Below, one piece after another: positions 29,601 to 38,130 of a DNA stretch of 64,000 bases (its first letter is position 1; the number at the start of each line of letters is the position of its first letter). Where the stretch lies: positions 51,178-115,177 of the forward strand of contig JAIBBG010000006.1 of NCBI GenBank assembly GCA_019694805.1. Direction: 5' to 3'. Below the pieces are notes generated by a model. It did no database searches, was not told the DNA's origin, and was given only the letters and a program-made list of their open reading frames with translations. This DNA comes from Flavobacteriales bacterium. GTDB lineage: Bacteria > Bacteroidota > Bacteroidia > Flavobacteriales_D > Sanyastnellaceae. Both the position numbers and the translations under genes were made by a program.

Positions 29601-30905
29601 TTTGACGTCGTGTTTGGCGCAGAAACTGAGCAATACCTTGTTGACGTGGTCTTCTTCTTCAAGACCGTGGCGGTTGAGTTCCGCATAGAAGTCATCTCCG
29701 AATTGTTCTTTCCACCAGAGAAAGGCTTCTTCAGCTTTTTCCTCACCTTCATTCAGGATTTTCCATGCTACTTCACCATAAACACCGCCGGATAAAACAA
29801 TGAGATCTTCTTTATACTGAAGTAAAGTATTCCTATCAATACGCGGTACGTAGTAATAACCTTCTGTGTGTGCCAAAGATGAAAGTTTGGCCAGTCGGTG
29901 ATAACCTGCTTTGTTTTTCGCAAGGAGTACAACTTGAAAACCATTGTCTTGATTGCGTTTGTCGTTCATATCACGACACAAATTCATCTCACAACCTACA
30001 ATGGGTTTGATTTCTTGTTTGAGCGCGGAAGTAACGAATTGAAATGCGGCCATCATATTTCCATGATCGGTCATCGCAATGGCCGGCGAAGACCACTCTT
30101 TCACTTTTTTGATGAGGCCTGAAATGTCTGAGGTGCTTTGCAACACGGAGTATTGTGTGTGCACATGCAGATGCACAAAAGGATGCCATATGGTTTCAGT
30201 GACTGCCGTAGCATCAGTGACCGGAATGGAGTTGTCCAATACAGTCGTTTCCGGTTGTGCGGTTTTAAAATTTGAAGCACTCAACACAGGAGCTTCATAG
30301 GCAATGTCCGTTGGATTGGATTCCGGAACACGAATAACACTTCTTTTGAGCAATTCGAAGAAGCACTTGGTAGTCGCATCCACGTCGTAAGCTGCATCGT
30401 GTGCTTCTTGGAATTTTTCACCGAAAAGTTTTTCATGCAATTCGGTGAGTGTTGGCCATTTGAATTTTCCTCCTTTTCCTCCGGGTATGGCACAGAAGTC
30501 AGTGGCCAGTTCTTTGGTATCGAGTGATTTTTTTTCTTCCAGATAATTCGGCATACCAACGCGCAGCAATTCGCAGCCGACCACATTCAAATCGAATTCG
30601 ATGTTGTGACCAGCGAGATAAGTGGTCTGATTGACATCTTCAAGGAACATGATCAACGCATCATTGAGCGAAATTCCTTCGCGAAGTGCGCGTTCGGTTG
30701 AAATGCCATGCACTTTTTCGGCATTGAATGGAATCGTGAATCCATCAGGACGAATGATGACACTTTTTGCGGAGAGCAATTTTCCACCAGCATCATGTAA
30801 CTGCCAAGCGAGTTGTACTACACGTGGCCAATTGTTGAAATCGGTAAGTGGAGCATTCCAATTACTGGGAAGACCGGTGGTTTCGGTATCGAATATGAGG
30901 AACAT
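26628..30905 (-). CDS. dnaE: DNA polymerase III alpha subunit with N-terminal DnaQ-type exonuclease
   Basis: Replicative polymerase of 1425 residues. The first 200 residues are a DEDDh 3'-5' exonuclease (FDTETTG, GHNIEFD, HDAAYDVD as motifs I-III), followed by a linker. The DnaE proper follows: a PHP domain starting HLHVHTQYSVLQ with TDHGNM, the polymerase palm with GRGSAAGS and PDIDIDFDD (around residue 655), fingers, and helix-hairpin-helix. A clamp-binding motif QFSMF lies near 1180, and an OB-fold (LAGTVVEFLEKIARTSNKPFG) comes at the C-terminus. Proofreading and synthesis are therefore on one chain, though a separate epsilon subunit elsewhere is not excluded. A CCCTGA/TCAGGG hairpin (30933-30952) lies in the leader. 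Confidence 0.96.
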   Translation of the reverse strand: MFLIFDTETTGLPSNWNAPLTDFNNWPRVVQLAWQLHDAGGKLLSAKSVIIRPDGFTIPFNAEKVHGISTERALREGISLNDALIMFLEDVNQTTYLAGHNIEFDLNVVGCELLRVGMPNYLEEKKSLDTKELATDFCAIPGGKGGKFKWPTLTELHEKLFGEKFQEAHDAAYDVDATTKCFFELLKRSVIRVPESNPTDIAYEAPVLSASNFKTAQPETTVLDNSIPVTDATAVTETIWHPFVHLHVHTQYSVLQSTSDISGLIKKVKEWSSPAIAMTDHGNMMAAFQFVTSALKQEIKPIVGCEMNLCRDMNDKRNQDNGFQVVLLAKNKAGYHRLAKLSSLAHTEGYYYVPRIDRNTLLQYKEDLIVLSGGVYGEVAWKILNEGEEKAEEAFLWWKEQFGDDFYAELNRHGLEEEDHVNKVLLSFCAKHDVKYVATNSSYYTHQTDSEAQDALICVREGEQVSRPKKYIGKRGREYRFGLPNDQYYLKTPEEMNELFRDLPLAISTSMEIAEKCEQYKLSREVLLPKFDIPAEFMDPLDETDSGKRGENNYLRHLTYVGAEKRYGTITDEIRERLDFELATIANTGYPGYFLIVQDFCNEARKQGVSVGPGRGSAAGSAVAYCIGITNVDPIKYQLLFERFLNPERVSMPDIDIDFDDEGREKVINYVRNKYGANMVAQIITYGTMGGKSAIRDAGRVFELPLPDTDRIAKLMPDNKDLSDIIKWDDKKLNDELGGDELQNAKSLREIAQEQSHEGKVLRMATILEGSVRNTGIHACGVIITPDVITNYVPVATAKDSNMWCTQFDNSVVESAGLLKMDFLGLKTLTLIKDALRIIKEKHHVDIDIETIPIDDEETYKLFQRGLTVGIFQYESDGMQKYMKDLKPTVFDDLIAMNALYRPGPLEYIPSFVKRKNGIEAITYDLPEMEEYLKDTYGITVYQEQVMLLSQKLAGFTKGEADVLRKAMGKKQKDVLDKMKGKFIEGAIKNNHPVDKLEKIWTDWEAFASYAFNKSHSTCYAWIAYQTAYLKAHYPAEYMAAVLSNNMGDIKTVSFFMQECKKLNIPVLGPDVNESKALFSVNEKGEIRFGLAAVKGVGESAVESIVAEQKNGRFTSIYDYLTRVDAKASNKKTLENLALSGALDSFGIERSAYFAPDGKNETFLETLVRFSSSLREEKNTNQFSMFGDEEASVISEPQPPKVESWDTMTQLSKEKEVVGMFISGHPLDDFSLEINAFCSKGGLAMLQNMEAHNNRELKLAGTVVEFLEKIARTSNKPFGMFKLEDYDTTFEFVLFGEDYLKYKHLLYTGAKLFLVGRVQPRKYGNDANALEFRINRIEPLFEIREKLGRYLDITLPLATLNDGLVDKLAASLKNGEGKTQVRLKIQTDEGELKLNSSAFNRVSITPEALKALEEVYEVEYEVSEN

Positions 30906-31089
30906 CGGATAATCTCTGGTTATGCCGGAATGCCCTGATTTTCAGTTCAGGGTTAGAATTTGTCCGGTTCGCGAATTTAAGTGAAGCACATCCTGCTCTC
31001 CATGCTTCAGAAGAGGAATCTGATGGTCTGAAACCATTGATATTTCTGGACTGTTGAAAAGTATTTGCGCAGCTATCGCCAGAAAACGA

Positions 31090-31860
31090 TCACGTTTTGT
31101 CACCTGATCGCGGTCGATCCCACCAGTTGCTTTTGGTTTTGACCAAGGTGATTCTCAATCCACCCTGTAACATCAACACGTTGTCATTTTTGTTGAGCAA
31201 TCCTGTTGTGTTGTGACCATTGACTGCTTCTGCGAATTGATTCAACTCAATGTCCGGGAACCATGTCATACTCAATTCTGGTGTGAACAAAAATGGACCC
31301 ATGGAAAAGAGATGGTATCCGGCGCCTAAGGAGGAACAAAACTGTGTGGTGTATGTCTTATAGGGCTCATCCTCCTGCCATTGGATCATTTCGTGGTTGT
31401 GGCGCACAAAAGGTCTTAGGTATGCATAGTTCAGACCAAGTGACATATAAAATCTCGTGCCCATGGGGCCGGCATTTTGAACTTGTTTGATGATGGCTTT
31501 TGGATGCATTCGAACGGAAAGTCCTACGGTCATCAAATGAAAACCAACACTTACTTGCTTTCCATCATTGTTGCATTGTGTTCTAAAAAGGGTATATCCC
31601 ATTTCAGGAAGAAGGTGAATTTCATGTGCTTTCTGTATGCGTTTATTCCATCCGAATACAGCACTATAGCCATGTGTAAGTGGATACAATTCGTCTTCCT
31701 GCCAAGGACGTGATGTGTTGTAGGTCTGAAAAATTTTATCAAATTCCGGTGCATGAAGATAACGATACTGCAACTGAAGTGTTGGCTGTGCCAAGCAGTT
31801 GTAGTGGATGATGATCAACACCCCAACGAATAAAATACGATGTGAAAAAATCATCTTCAT
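31090..31860 (-). CDS. Uncharacterised outer-membrane-like protein
   Basis: 256 residues, no recognised family. A signal peptide (MKMIFSHRILFVGVLIIIHYNCLAQ) is followed by beta-strand patterns (LQLQYRYLH, SAVFGWNKRI, VSVGFHLMTVGLSVRMH, RFYMSLGLNYAYLRPF, CSSLGAGYHLFSMGPFLFTPELSMTWFP, VLMLQGGLRITLVKTK) consistent with a small outer-membrane barrel. It is the last gene of a four-gene minus-strand operon. Its ATG overlaps the amine oxidase stop in ATGA, so translation is probably coupled. The function is unknown. Confidence 0.62.
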   Translation of the reverse strand: MKMIFSHRILFVGVLIIIHYNCLAQPTLQLQYRYLHAPEFDKIFQTYNTSRPWQEDELYPLTHGYSAVFGWNKRIQKAHEIHLLPEMGYTLFRTQCNNDGKQVSVGFHLMTVGLSVRMHPKAIIKQVQNAGPMGTRFYMSLGLNYAYLRPFVRHNHEMIQWQEDEPYKTYTTQFCSSLGAGYHLFSMGPFLFTPELSMTWFPDIELNQFAEAVNGHNTTGLLNKNDNVLMLQGGLRITLVKTKSNWWDRPRSGDKT

Positions 31861-33221
31861 GCCAACATATTTAATACGGCTTGAAGTGCGCTCTCCATGG
31901 CGCCATGAACGGTCCCTTGATGCCCACCAGTATGTACCGCTTCACCAGCAAACCAGATTTTGTCAGAAATGGGTTGTGAGAGTGCTGACCTGGCGTTTCC
32001 GGTTCCCGGTTTATCGTATGACATCACACCTCGAAACAGTGGATCATTGCCCCAATCTTGGATGATATGATCAACATAATGACTTGAAACTTCACCCAGA
32101 ACTTGATCTACTTCTTGCAAAACTGTATCGATGATGCCAATGCCCTGAGAAGATAATTCCTCTGCTTTCGCACCATGAACGATGGCGGTCAGAAATCGAT
32201 CATCAGCACTTCGTTCAATAGCTGCAGTCGTGCGGAATTCGGGAATAAGGCCAGGGCCGAAAATTTTTCCCGTGTTGGTGGGCCAAACCCTATCATCGAA
32301 TTGCAAAATGATCTTCAGCCCGGCATCAAATCCTATTTGTTGGATGGCGTATGTATGCGATACCGGTAATTCCGGAGTAAAAACTATGTCGTTGTTCTTC
32401 AATACCCCGAGTGGAACGGTGACTATAACTTTGTCAGCGCTGTATACATTGCCCGCATTGTCGGTTACAGACACCTTGGCTCCACTATAGTCGATGTTTG
32501 TTACAACGCTATTCAGTACCACCTTTTCCATTTCTTGACTGAATTGATTTTCAAGAATGGATGAAAGACTTTTATTGCGGAGTATTTTTTTCGATGTCCC
32601 AGACGCCCTTCTTTCTTCAATGCTTCTGAGACCATGCATTCCGACATGTTCGTCACAGCTGCCTATGCTATTGGCCACTTTGGCGTTGAATATATGAAAG
32701 ACATTGTCGCTGACTCCTGCGAGATTGGCAAATACTTCGGCAGTAACATCACTTCCAGTATAATCACCAATGGTTTCGATGATTTGATTCATCGCATTGA
32801 AGAAGGTATTCTCTGTGGCTTCGATCTCAGTTTTGATCGAGCCATTGAAATAATACAATGTTGCTCCTGAATTTTCAACAAAAGTTGCACCTGATGATCT
32901 CACCATATCATACCATATAGAATGGTCACCCATGATTTCTTCAGCTCCTAATTCAATGTCGAAATCAGCATATCCTGATAGTGATTTGATGCGACCTCCA
33001 ACGCGATCTGACGCCTCAAGTATGGTCACATTGTTTCCATATTGACTGAGGATTTTTGCCGCATAAAGACCGGAAATTCCTGCGCCGATGATGATAACAT
33101 CGCCAGTAAAACGATGATCAAATTCGAGTTTTGTTTTTTTACAAGCAGCAAGGAAGGCAGGAAGAAACATCAGACCCGATGTTCCGACAATCATGTCATG
33201 CACGAATTTCCTGCGATTCAT
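31857..33221 (-). CDS. Exported flavin amine oxidase (FAD-dependent)
   Basis: 454-residue member of the flavin monoamine oxidase family. After an N-terminal RRKF and a hydrophobic segment ending AFLAACKK (Tat-like and also a possible lipobox), the FAD-binding fold begins with DVIIIGAGISGLYAAKIL, followed by EASDRVGGRI. The C-terminal FAD-binding motif is IWFAGEAVHTGGHQGTVHGAMESA. It would oxidise amines or similar substrates to imines, producing peroxide, probably in the periplasm. The genes on both sides are adjacent: truncated hemoglobin ends at the base before its start, and the outer-membrane-like gene overlaps its stop. The natural substrate cannot be read off. Confidence 0.88.
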   Translation of the reverse strand: MNRRKFVHDMIVGTSGLMFLPAFLAACKKTKLEFDHRFTGDVIIIGAGISGLYAAKILSQYGNNVTILEASDRVGGRIKSLSGYADFDIELGAEEIMGDHSIWYDMVRSSGATFVENSGATLYYFNGSIKTEIEATENTFFNAMNQIIETIGDYTGSDVTAEVFANLAGVSDNVFHIFNAKVANSIGSCDEHVGMHGLRSIEERRASGTSKKILRNKSLSSILENQFSQEMEKVVLNSVVTNIDYSGAKVSVTDNAGNVYSADKVIVTVPLGVLKNNDIVFTPELPVSHTYAIQQIGFDAGLKIILQFDDRVWPTNTGKIFGPGLIPEFRTTAAIERSADDRFLTAIVHGAKAEELSSQGIGIIDTVLQEVDQVLGEVSSHYVDHIIQDWGNDPLFRGVMSYDKPGTGNARSALSQPISDKIWFAGEAVHTGGHQGTVHGAMESALQAVLNMLA

Positions 33222-33599
33222 TTATTGTTCATTCATTTTCCTGAACTTTTCTTTGAAAGTCCAACTCAATGTTTTCGCCCGAAGTATAGCAGTTTCTGCT
33301 TTTTCTCCGGAAAAAAGTTGATTCACTGTTTTTTCAAAATGATACATCCATCGATCGAAATGTTCATCATTCAATTTCATATGAACATGTTTTTCGAAAA
33401 CGTTGGTACTGTATCCTGGCTCATCTAAAAGTACGAATGACCAGAAATGTATCATTCTGGGTTTGTGTTCTTCGAAATTCATATGGCTGAAAAATCCTTT
33501 CAGCAAATCATCTTGCATGACATCTCCATAAAAAACATCCACCATGCGGTGGATGTCTTCTTTGGAAATGATATCGTGTTTGGCAAATGCTTCTTCCAT
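33222..33599 (-). CDS. Group III truncated hemoglobin
   Basis: 125-residue 2/2 globin. Group III features are visible: FYGDVMQDDLL with the B/C-region aromatic, HMNFEEHKPRMIHFWSFVLL with the FWS pattern, KHVHMKLNDEHFDRWMYHF with the proximal His region, and the terminal helix with AKTLSWTF. Such globins bind O2 or NO, and group III members are associated with microaerobic or NO metabolism. It lies between the DUF4139 gene (4-base gap) and the amine oxidase (no gap), so it belongs to one operon with an oxidase that consumes oxygen. Confidence 0.9.
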   Translation of the reverse strand: MEEAFAKHDIISKEDIHRMVDVFYGDVMQDDLLKGFFSHMNFEEHKPRMIHFWSFVLLDEPGYSTNVFEKHVHMKLNDEHFDRWMYHFEKTVNQLFSGEKAETAILRAKTLSWTFKEKFRKMNEQ

Positions 33600-33603
33600 G
33601 ATC

Positions 33604-35235
33604 TCAGAGTCCTGTTACATATTTTTTCTTCGGATATTTCACATTGAATCGAAGTTGTTTTTTGACAGTTTCATTGGGTGAAAGCGTCAGTTTCCAAACA
33701 ACTTTACCGGTAACAGCATCATATACTCCACCGCTGATGTCTTCGGTTTCAACTTCTACATCGCCATTTTGTGAAATAGGAATTTGGTCTTCAATGATGA
33801 TCTCCACAGATTGTTTTTTGTTGTTCTGGATGGTAATCTCATAAGCTTTAGACGTTTTTTGTTTACCACCAAACATGCTGGTCTTACAATAATCTTTGAT
33901 CTGATCTCTCTTCACACTGATTGCTTTATCTCTTCCAAGTGAAAGATTGAGCGTGTCATTAGCGAGAGCAGGATCGATGTAGCCTTTGCCTACATAAGTG
34001 CCTTTGAAATAAATATTGCTTTCCCCGGGAAGTAAAGAGTATTGTGCCCAATCAGTAATTTGTGCACGCAGGAATGCATCGTTATCCAACTTTGGAATGG
34101 TCACATAGGCATAAGTTGCCTTGAGTGTCTGAGATTGCATGGTGACATCATACTGTTGGTTGTCACTTGGGATGTCATATGGAATACTGATCTTAAATTC
34201 TGTGCTGACTGTATTCGACTGCATGGTGGTGTAGTTTGCTGCAGTCTGTGCTTGCATCACCTTGACCTCCTCGAGCATGTTATCATCTACATTACCTCCA
34301 TAAGCTGCAGGTGCTTCAGCTCTTGCTCTGTAATTGCCTTTTTTATCCATAGCAGTAACCGGAATTGGTTCGTAAATATTCACATACCATGGATACAATT
34401 CTGGTACTTGTCCACCGATGTTTGGATTGCCAGTAGAAATAGTCAAATTCACATCATCCCAATCACGACCAGTGCTCTGATAAACTTTAGCGCGATACGC
34501 AAATTGAATTGGTGAATTCACATCATCAGCTCTGAGATCATAAATGGGATACCATCCTGCGCTTTGCGCGAAATAGGAAACACGCAATGGTGTTGTTTGC
34601 GCTTTTTCGGAAATCACCGTGATCAGAATTTCACTTGGATTGGTGCCTTTTCTGGCGTTGAGCGAATTCAAGGCGGTTTGCAATCTGCTGATTTCAGCAT
34701 TGTTCAATCTTTCTTTTTCTCCCAATTCGATCCACTTGTATGCCAGTTCGGTATAACGTGTTCGATAAAAGTCCGCCATGTCTTTGAGATCCTCGGAAAG
34801 GAGCACAGCATTATCGCCTTTGATATTGCGGTTGTATTCCAACATCGCTTTCTCCTGACCTATCACATCTTTCAATCCGGCAATTTCTTTTTGCTTGAAG
34901 TAGGCATTGTCAAGACTGTCTTGCAATACTTTGACTTTAGGATTGGAGTTTTGATCCACCAAATAATTGATTTGATGTCTTACAGAGAGTATGGTGAAAT
35001 TTGATCCTCCTTCTACCTGAATGGAATTGGGATCGAGATAAAGGGTCAGGTCGGATATCCTGAGTAAATTTTCTCCTTCTTTGAGCTGAACATTGGCGGT
35101 TTCCGTGATCTGGGCGCCAGCCATGAAGATGGTCACATCTGTTGTTTTGGTCGGAATAGCTTTGGGCAATGCCTGAGCTGAAACCTGCAACATACAGGTG
35201 AATAGCGCGATGGCCAGAATAATGAGCTTTTTCAT
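33604..35235 (-). CDS. DUF4139 / MuiA-family exported protein
   Basis: 543-residue exported protein with signal peptide MKKLIILAIALFTCMLQVSAQA. The N-terminal DUF4140-like domain begins VTIFMAGAQITETANVQLKEG and is followed by a long helical region (residues about 95-200, many Lys/Glu/Gln). The DUF4139 C-terminal domain follows, with PLRVSYFAQSAGWYPIYDLRAD, then strands through to NETVKKQLRFNVKYP. The family is called mucoidy inhibitor A from older work, and its biochemical role is unknown. It is first in a compact operon with truncated hemoglobin, amine oxidase and an outer-membrane-like protein. Confidence 0.85.
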   Translation of the reverse strand: MKKLIILAIALFTCMLQVSAQALPKAIPTKTTDVTIFMAGAQITETANVQLKEGENLLRISDLTLYLDPNSIQVEGGSNFTILSVRHQINYLVDQNSNPKVKVLQDSLDNAYFKQKEIAGLKDVIGQEKAMLEYNRNIKGDNAVLLSEDLKDMADFYRTRYTELAYKWIELGEKERLNNAEISRLQTALNSLNARKGTNPSEILITVISEKAQTTPLRVSYFAQSAGWYPIYDLRADDVNSPIQFAYRAKVYQSTGRDWDDVNLTISTGNPNIGGQVPELYPWYVNIYEPIPVTAMDKKGNYRARAEAPAAYGGNVDDNMLEEVKVMQAQTAANYTTMQSNTVSTEFKISIPYDIPSDNQQYDVTMQSQTLKATYAYVTIPKLDNDAFLRAQITDWAQYSLLPGESNIYFKGTYVGKGYIDPALANDTLNLSLGRDKAISVKRDQIKDYCKTSMFGGKQKTSKAYEITIQNNKKQSVEIIIEDQIPISQNGDVEVETEDISGGVYDAVTGKVVWKLTLSPNETVKKQLRFNVKYPKKKYVTGL

Positions 35236-35475
35236 CGTGTGAAATTATTTGGGTACTAAATTATCGGTAAGTCAATGAATATGCCGTTTGTTACAACTCA
35301 GTTATACACACGTTCATTTTCGCGATCGGGCTTTTCTGATTTGTTGTGAAATGGTTCACCCAGTTGACACCAAAGGCGCATTCTTCGCGGCTTATTTTTT
35401 TTTTTATCCTGAGAATAGGGGTGATTTCAAAATTGGTTGTCTTGCTGATGTAACACTAAAAATGAACGTTTTACC

Positions 35476-36207
35476 ATGAAAACAACAAATCGTATCCTGA
35501 ACACTACTCTGGTGTTCGCTGCTTTTTTAACAATTACCCTAACTTCTTGTGATAAAAAGATCCGCAAGAATGGCTCCGGTGTGATCACCACCACAACACG
35601 TCAACTTGGCGAATTCAGCGATTTGGATGTGGATGGAAGTTATGACCTTTTCATCCATGAAAGTGATGAACAAAAAGTAACCATTACTACCGATGATAAT
35701 ATTGTTGGGGAGGTTCACACTTTTGTACAGGATGGCAAGTTGAATATTTCCATGAGTGATGACTATTACAATTTTAAGTACACGAAAATGGAAGTACACG
35801 TTTACAATGATGCCTACAACAGACTTGATTTGAATGGTAGTGTAAATGTTACCGCTCCGGATAGCATCCATGGCTCTACTTTGATTTGTAGTCACAATGG
35901 AAGTGGTAATTGCAACCTGAAATTTTCTGGTGATGAATTACAACTTGATATCAATGGAAGTGCAAATATTCAAGCAGCCGGTGTAGCGCCTGTTTTGCAC
36001 GCGGAAATCAATGGTTCGGGTAAAATAGATGCCTTGGATTTACAGTCTGTGGATGCGGTAGCCAAAATTCATGGCAGTGGTGATATTTACGTGAATTGCT
36101 CAGCGACACTGGACGCATGGATCACCGGAAGCGGCGATATCCGCTACATCGGAGGCCCAAGTGTCACCTCACATATTGATGGTTCAGGAAGTATTGCTCC
36201 ATATTGA
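35476..36207 (+). CDS. DUF2807 head-GIN domain lipoprotein
   Basis: 243-residue predicted lipoprotein (signal MKTTNRILNTTLVFAAFLTITLTSC). The mature protein is a DUF2807 domain: repeated short strands with GSG/DGS turns (DLDVDGSYDLFI, DLNGSVNV, SHNGSGNCNL, DINGSANI, EINGSGKI, KIHGSGDIYV, WITGSGDIRYIGG), predicted to form a right-handed beta-helix. The family is labelled auto-transporter adhesin head GIN domain and is frequent in Bacteroidota. Its role at the cell surface is presumed, not shown. The repeat protein at 36241 starts 33 bases downstream in the same direction. Confidence 0.88.
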   Translation: MKTTNRILNTTLVFAAFLTITLTSCDKKIRKNGSGVITTTTRQLGEFSDLDVDGSYDLFIHESDEQKVTITTDDNIVGEVHTFVQDGKLNISMSDDYYNFKYTKMEVHVYNDAYNRLDLNGSVNVTAPDSIHGSTLICSHNGSGNCNLKFSGDELQLDINGSANIQAAGVAPVLHAEINGSGKIDALDLQSVDAVAKIHGSGDIYVNCSATLDAWITGSGDIRYIGGPSVTSHIDGSGSIAPY

Positions 36208-36240
36208 TCTTCCTGCTTTTATCTTCGAAACCTGCATTCT

Positions 36241-38085
36241 ATGAATGATCTGAAAAAATATCCCATGGCGATCAGCCTGCTGGTTGGTTTATGTTTTAGC
36301 CTCTTGGCATCCGGACATTACGCTGCACAGGATTCCTGGGTGCCACCACTGGAAAGAAAGGTTGTTGTGGATTTTACCAATGCAAAAGCAGTGGATGTAT
36401 TGGCGAACATAGAACAACTGGCGGGGTGCAGGTTTTCATTCAACGCTCATTTGATTTCTGAATCACAATTGGTGACTGTGAAGGCAGTTCAACGAACCGT
36501 TCGTGAAGTATTGGATAAAATGTTTAAAGGAAAAATTCAATACAAAAGCAAAAACGAATACATCATTCTGACTAAGGCTCCCGAGCAACCTAAAGTCATC
36601 TCTGGTTATGTTGAAAATGCCAAAGGTGAAAAGGTTGCGGGTGCATCGGTATATGATAACACGACCATGGCCTCTGCCACTACAAATGAATATGGCTATT
36701 ATGAAATGAAGATTCGGCGCGAAACGCCGGTCCAACTTCAGGTGAGTAAATCGGCGTATGCTGATACCGTGGTTGCGTTGCAACCGGCAACTGCCACCCT
36801 GCAAAACATCATGATCGAAGAGGAAAAGGATACAACTCTCCAACATGCATTGCATACAGTCCGAGACTCTGTATTGTCAGTTTGGAGTGACGTAAGTGCG
36901 TGGACCGTTGAACAATTCACACGCAACCCGAACGTGGAAAATATCCGCGATACCTTGTATCGCGAATTTCAGTTTTCGCTGGTGCCATTCGTTGGTACCA
37001 ATGGACGATTGAGTGGTAACGTTACCAATGGATGGTCTGTGAATTTGATTGGAGGTTACAATCGGGGTGTTCGTTACGGCGAATTTGGTGGCGTGTTTAA
37101 TGTGAACCGCGAGGATGTGAAATATTTTCAGTTTGCCGGGATGACGAACATAGTGGGTGGAAATTTCGAAGGTGTGCAGTTGAGTGGTTTCTCCAATATC
37201 AATATGAAAAGGACTACAGGCATTCAATTCGCCGGATTCAATAATTTGAATTTTGGAGAAACTGAAGGGATACAATTTGGAGGATTTGCCAATACCAATT
37301 TGAATAAGACATCAGGTGTACAGTTTGCTGGAATGGCAAATGTGAATCTCGGTGAATTCGAAGGTGTGCAATTCGGAGGTTTTGCGAATGTCAACCGAAA
37401 AAAAACTGAGGCGGTGTCCTTTGCAGGATTCGCAAATTGTGCATTGAACACCATGAAGGGTGTACAGATCGCAGGTGCATTCAACCTGGCACTTCGTGAT
37501 TTTCAGGGAGTGCAAATCAGCGGGCTGGTTAACGTTGCTGGCCGAGTGAAAGGTTCGCAAATTGGTGTATTCAATTTTGCGGATTCGCTCACTGGTGTGC
37601 CTGTGGGGTTATTGAGTTTTGTGAATAAAGGCTATCACAAAATAGAATTTTCATATGATGAATTGGGTTATGCCGGATTGGCCTTCAGAACTGGTGTGCG
37701 ACAGTTTTACAACATCATCGGCGCTGGAGTTTGGCAGCAGTCTATGAATGACTCGGTACAATGGTGTTTCGGCTATGGTATTGGCACAGCTCCGAAACTG
37801 GGCAAAAAATTGTCCTTGAATGTTGATCTCGTTTCCAAACAATTTGTTTTGGCCAATGTGGATCGATTGAATCTGCTCAATAGGCTCGCCGTGGGAGTGG
37901 ACTTTCATGTTTCGAAAAGATTCTCACTCTTTGCTGGTGTTCATGTCAATGGTCGTATTTACGATCATGATGCGGACCCTATTCCGGGCCAAGATGCGGT
38001 CCATGAATTCTATCAGGATAGGTTGGATTCATCCTATTCCATGGATGCCTGGCTTGGTTGGACCGCCGGTATCCGGTTGTTCTAA
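36241..38085 (+). CDS. STN and carboxypeptidase-regulatory-like protein with 16-residue repeats
   Basis: 614-residue envelope protein with an unusual domain order. After the signal peptide comes an STN domain (about 38-115), the secretin/TonB short N-terminal fold typical of FecA-like receptors and FecR. Next is a carboxypeptidase-regulatory-like beta-domain (about 118-190, ISGYVENAKGEKVAGASVYD). A linker and about eleven 16-residue repeats (about 295-466) with core GVQFAGFANVN follow. The C-terminus (467-614) looks like an outer-membrane barrel (YAGLAFRTGVRQFYNIIGAG, then LFAGVHVNGRIY). There is no TonB-receptor plug. It resembles the LA_2272-like surface repeat proteins in its repeat core, but this architecture is not one I can name. 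Confidence 0.78.
   Translation: MNDLKKYPMAISLLVGLCFSLLASGHYAAQDSWVPPLERKVVVDFTNAKAVDVLANIEQLAGCRFSFNAHLISESQLVTVKAVQRTVREVLDKMFKGKIQYKSKNEYIILTKAPEQPKVISGYVENAKGEKVAGASVYDNTTMASATTNEYGYYEMKIRRETPVQLQVSKSAYADTVVALQPATATLQNIMIEEEKDTTLQHALHTVRDSVLSVWSDVSAWTVEQFTRNPNVENIRDTLYREFQFSLVPFVGTNGRLSGNVTNGWSVNLIGGYNRGVRYGEFGGVFNVNREDVKYFQFAGMTNIVGGNFEGVQLSGFSNINMKRTTGIQFAGFNNLNFGETEGIQFGGFANTNLNKTSGVQFAGMANVNLGEFEGVQFGGFANVNRKKTEAVSFAGFANCALNTMKGVQIAGAFNLALRDFQGVQISGLVNVAGRVKGSQIGVFNFADSLTGVPVGLLSFVNKGYHKIEFSYDELGYAGLAFRTGVRQFYNIIGAGVWQQSMNDSVQWCFGYGIGTAPKLGKKLSLNVDLVSKQFVLANVDRLNLLNRLAVGVDFHVSKRFSLFAGVHVNGRIYDHDADPIPGQDAVHEFYQDRLDSSYSMDAWLGWTAGIRLF
37123..37638 (+). repeat. About eleven 48-bp (16-residue) protein repeats
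   Basis: Successive 16-residue units such as GVQLSGFSNINMKRTT, GIQFAGFNNLNFGETE, GIQFGGFANTNLNKTS and GVQFAGMANVNLGEFE. Position 3 is Gln, 6 is Gly and 9 is Asn in most units. The spacing and pattern are compatible with a beta-solenoid. The DNA units have diverged, so this is an old duplication rather than an unstable tandem repeat. Confidence 0.85.
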
Positions 38086-38110
38086 AAGCTTCATTCTGTA
38101 CGATGACATA

Positions 38111-38130
38111 TGTCAGCTAGTCTGCTGACA
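38111..38130. promoter_or_regulatory. 20-bp perfect inverted repeat upstream of hsp20
   Basis: TGTCAGC and GCTGACA separated by six bases, 64 bases upstream of the hsp20 ATG. There is no T-run, so an operator is more likely than a terminator. A second partial palindrome (TTGATCAA) occurs 25 bases further on. The regulator is not known. Confidence 0.4.

Noticed and set aside
35394..35405. Run of about eleven T as a terminator
   Set aside because: No stem precedes it on either strand.
37123..37638. CRISPR or unstable tandem DNA repeat
   Set aside because: The 48-bp period is in frame and conserved only at protein level; units are diverged and there are no spacers.
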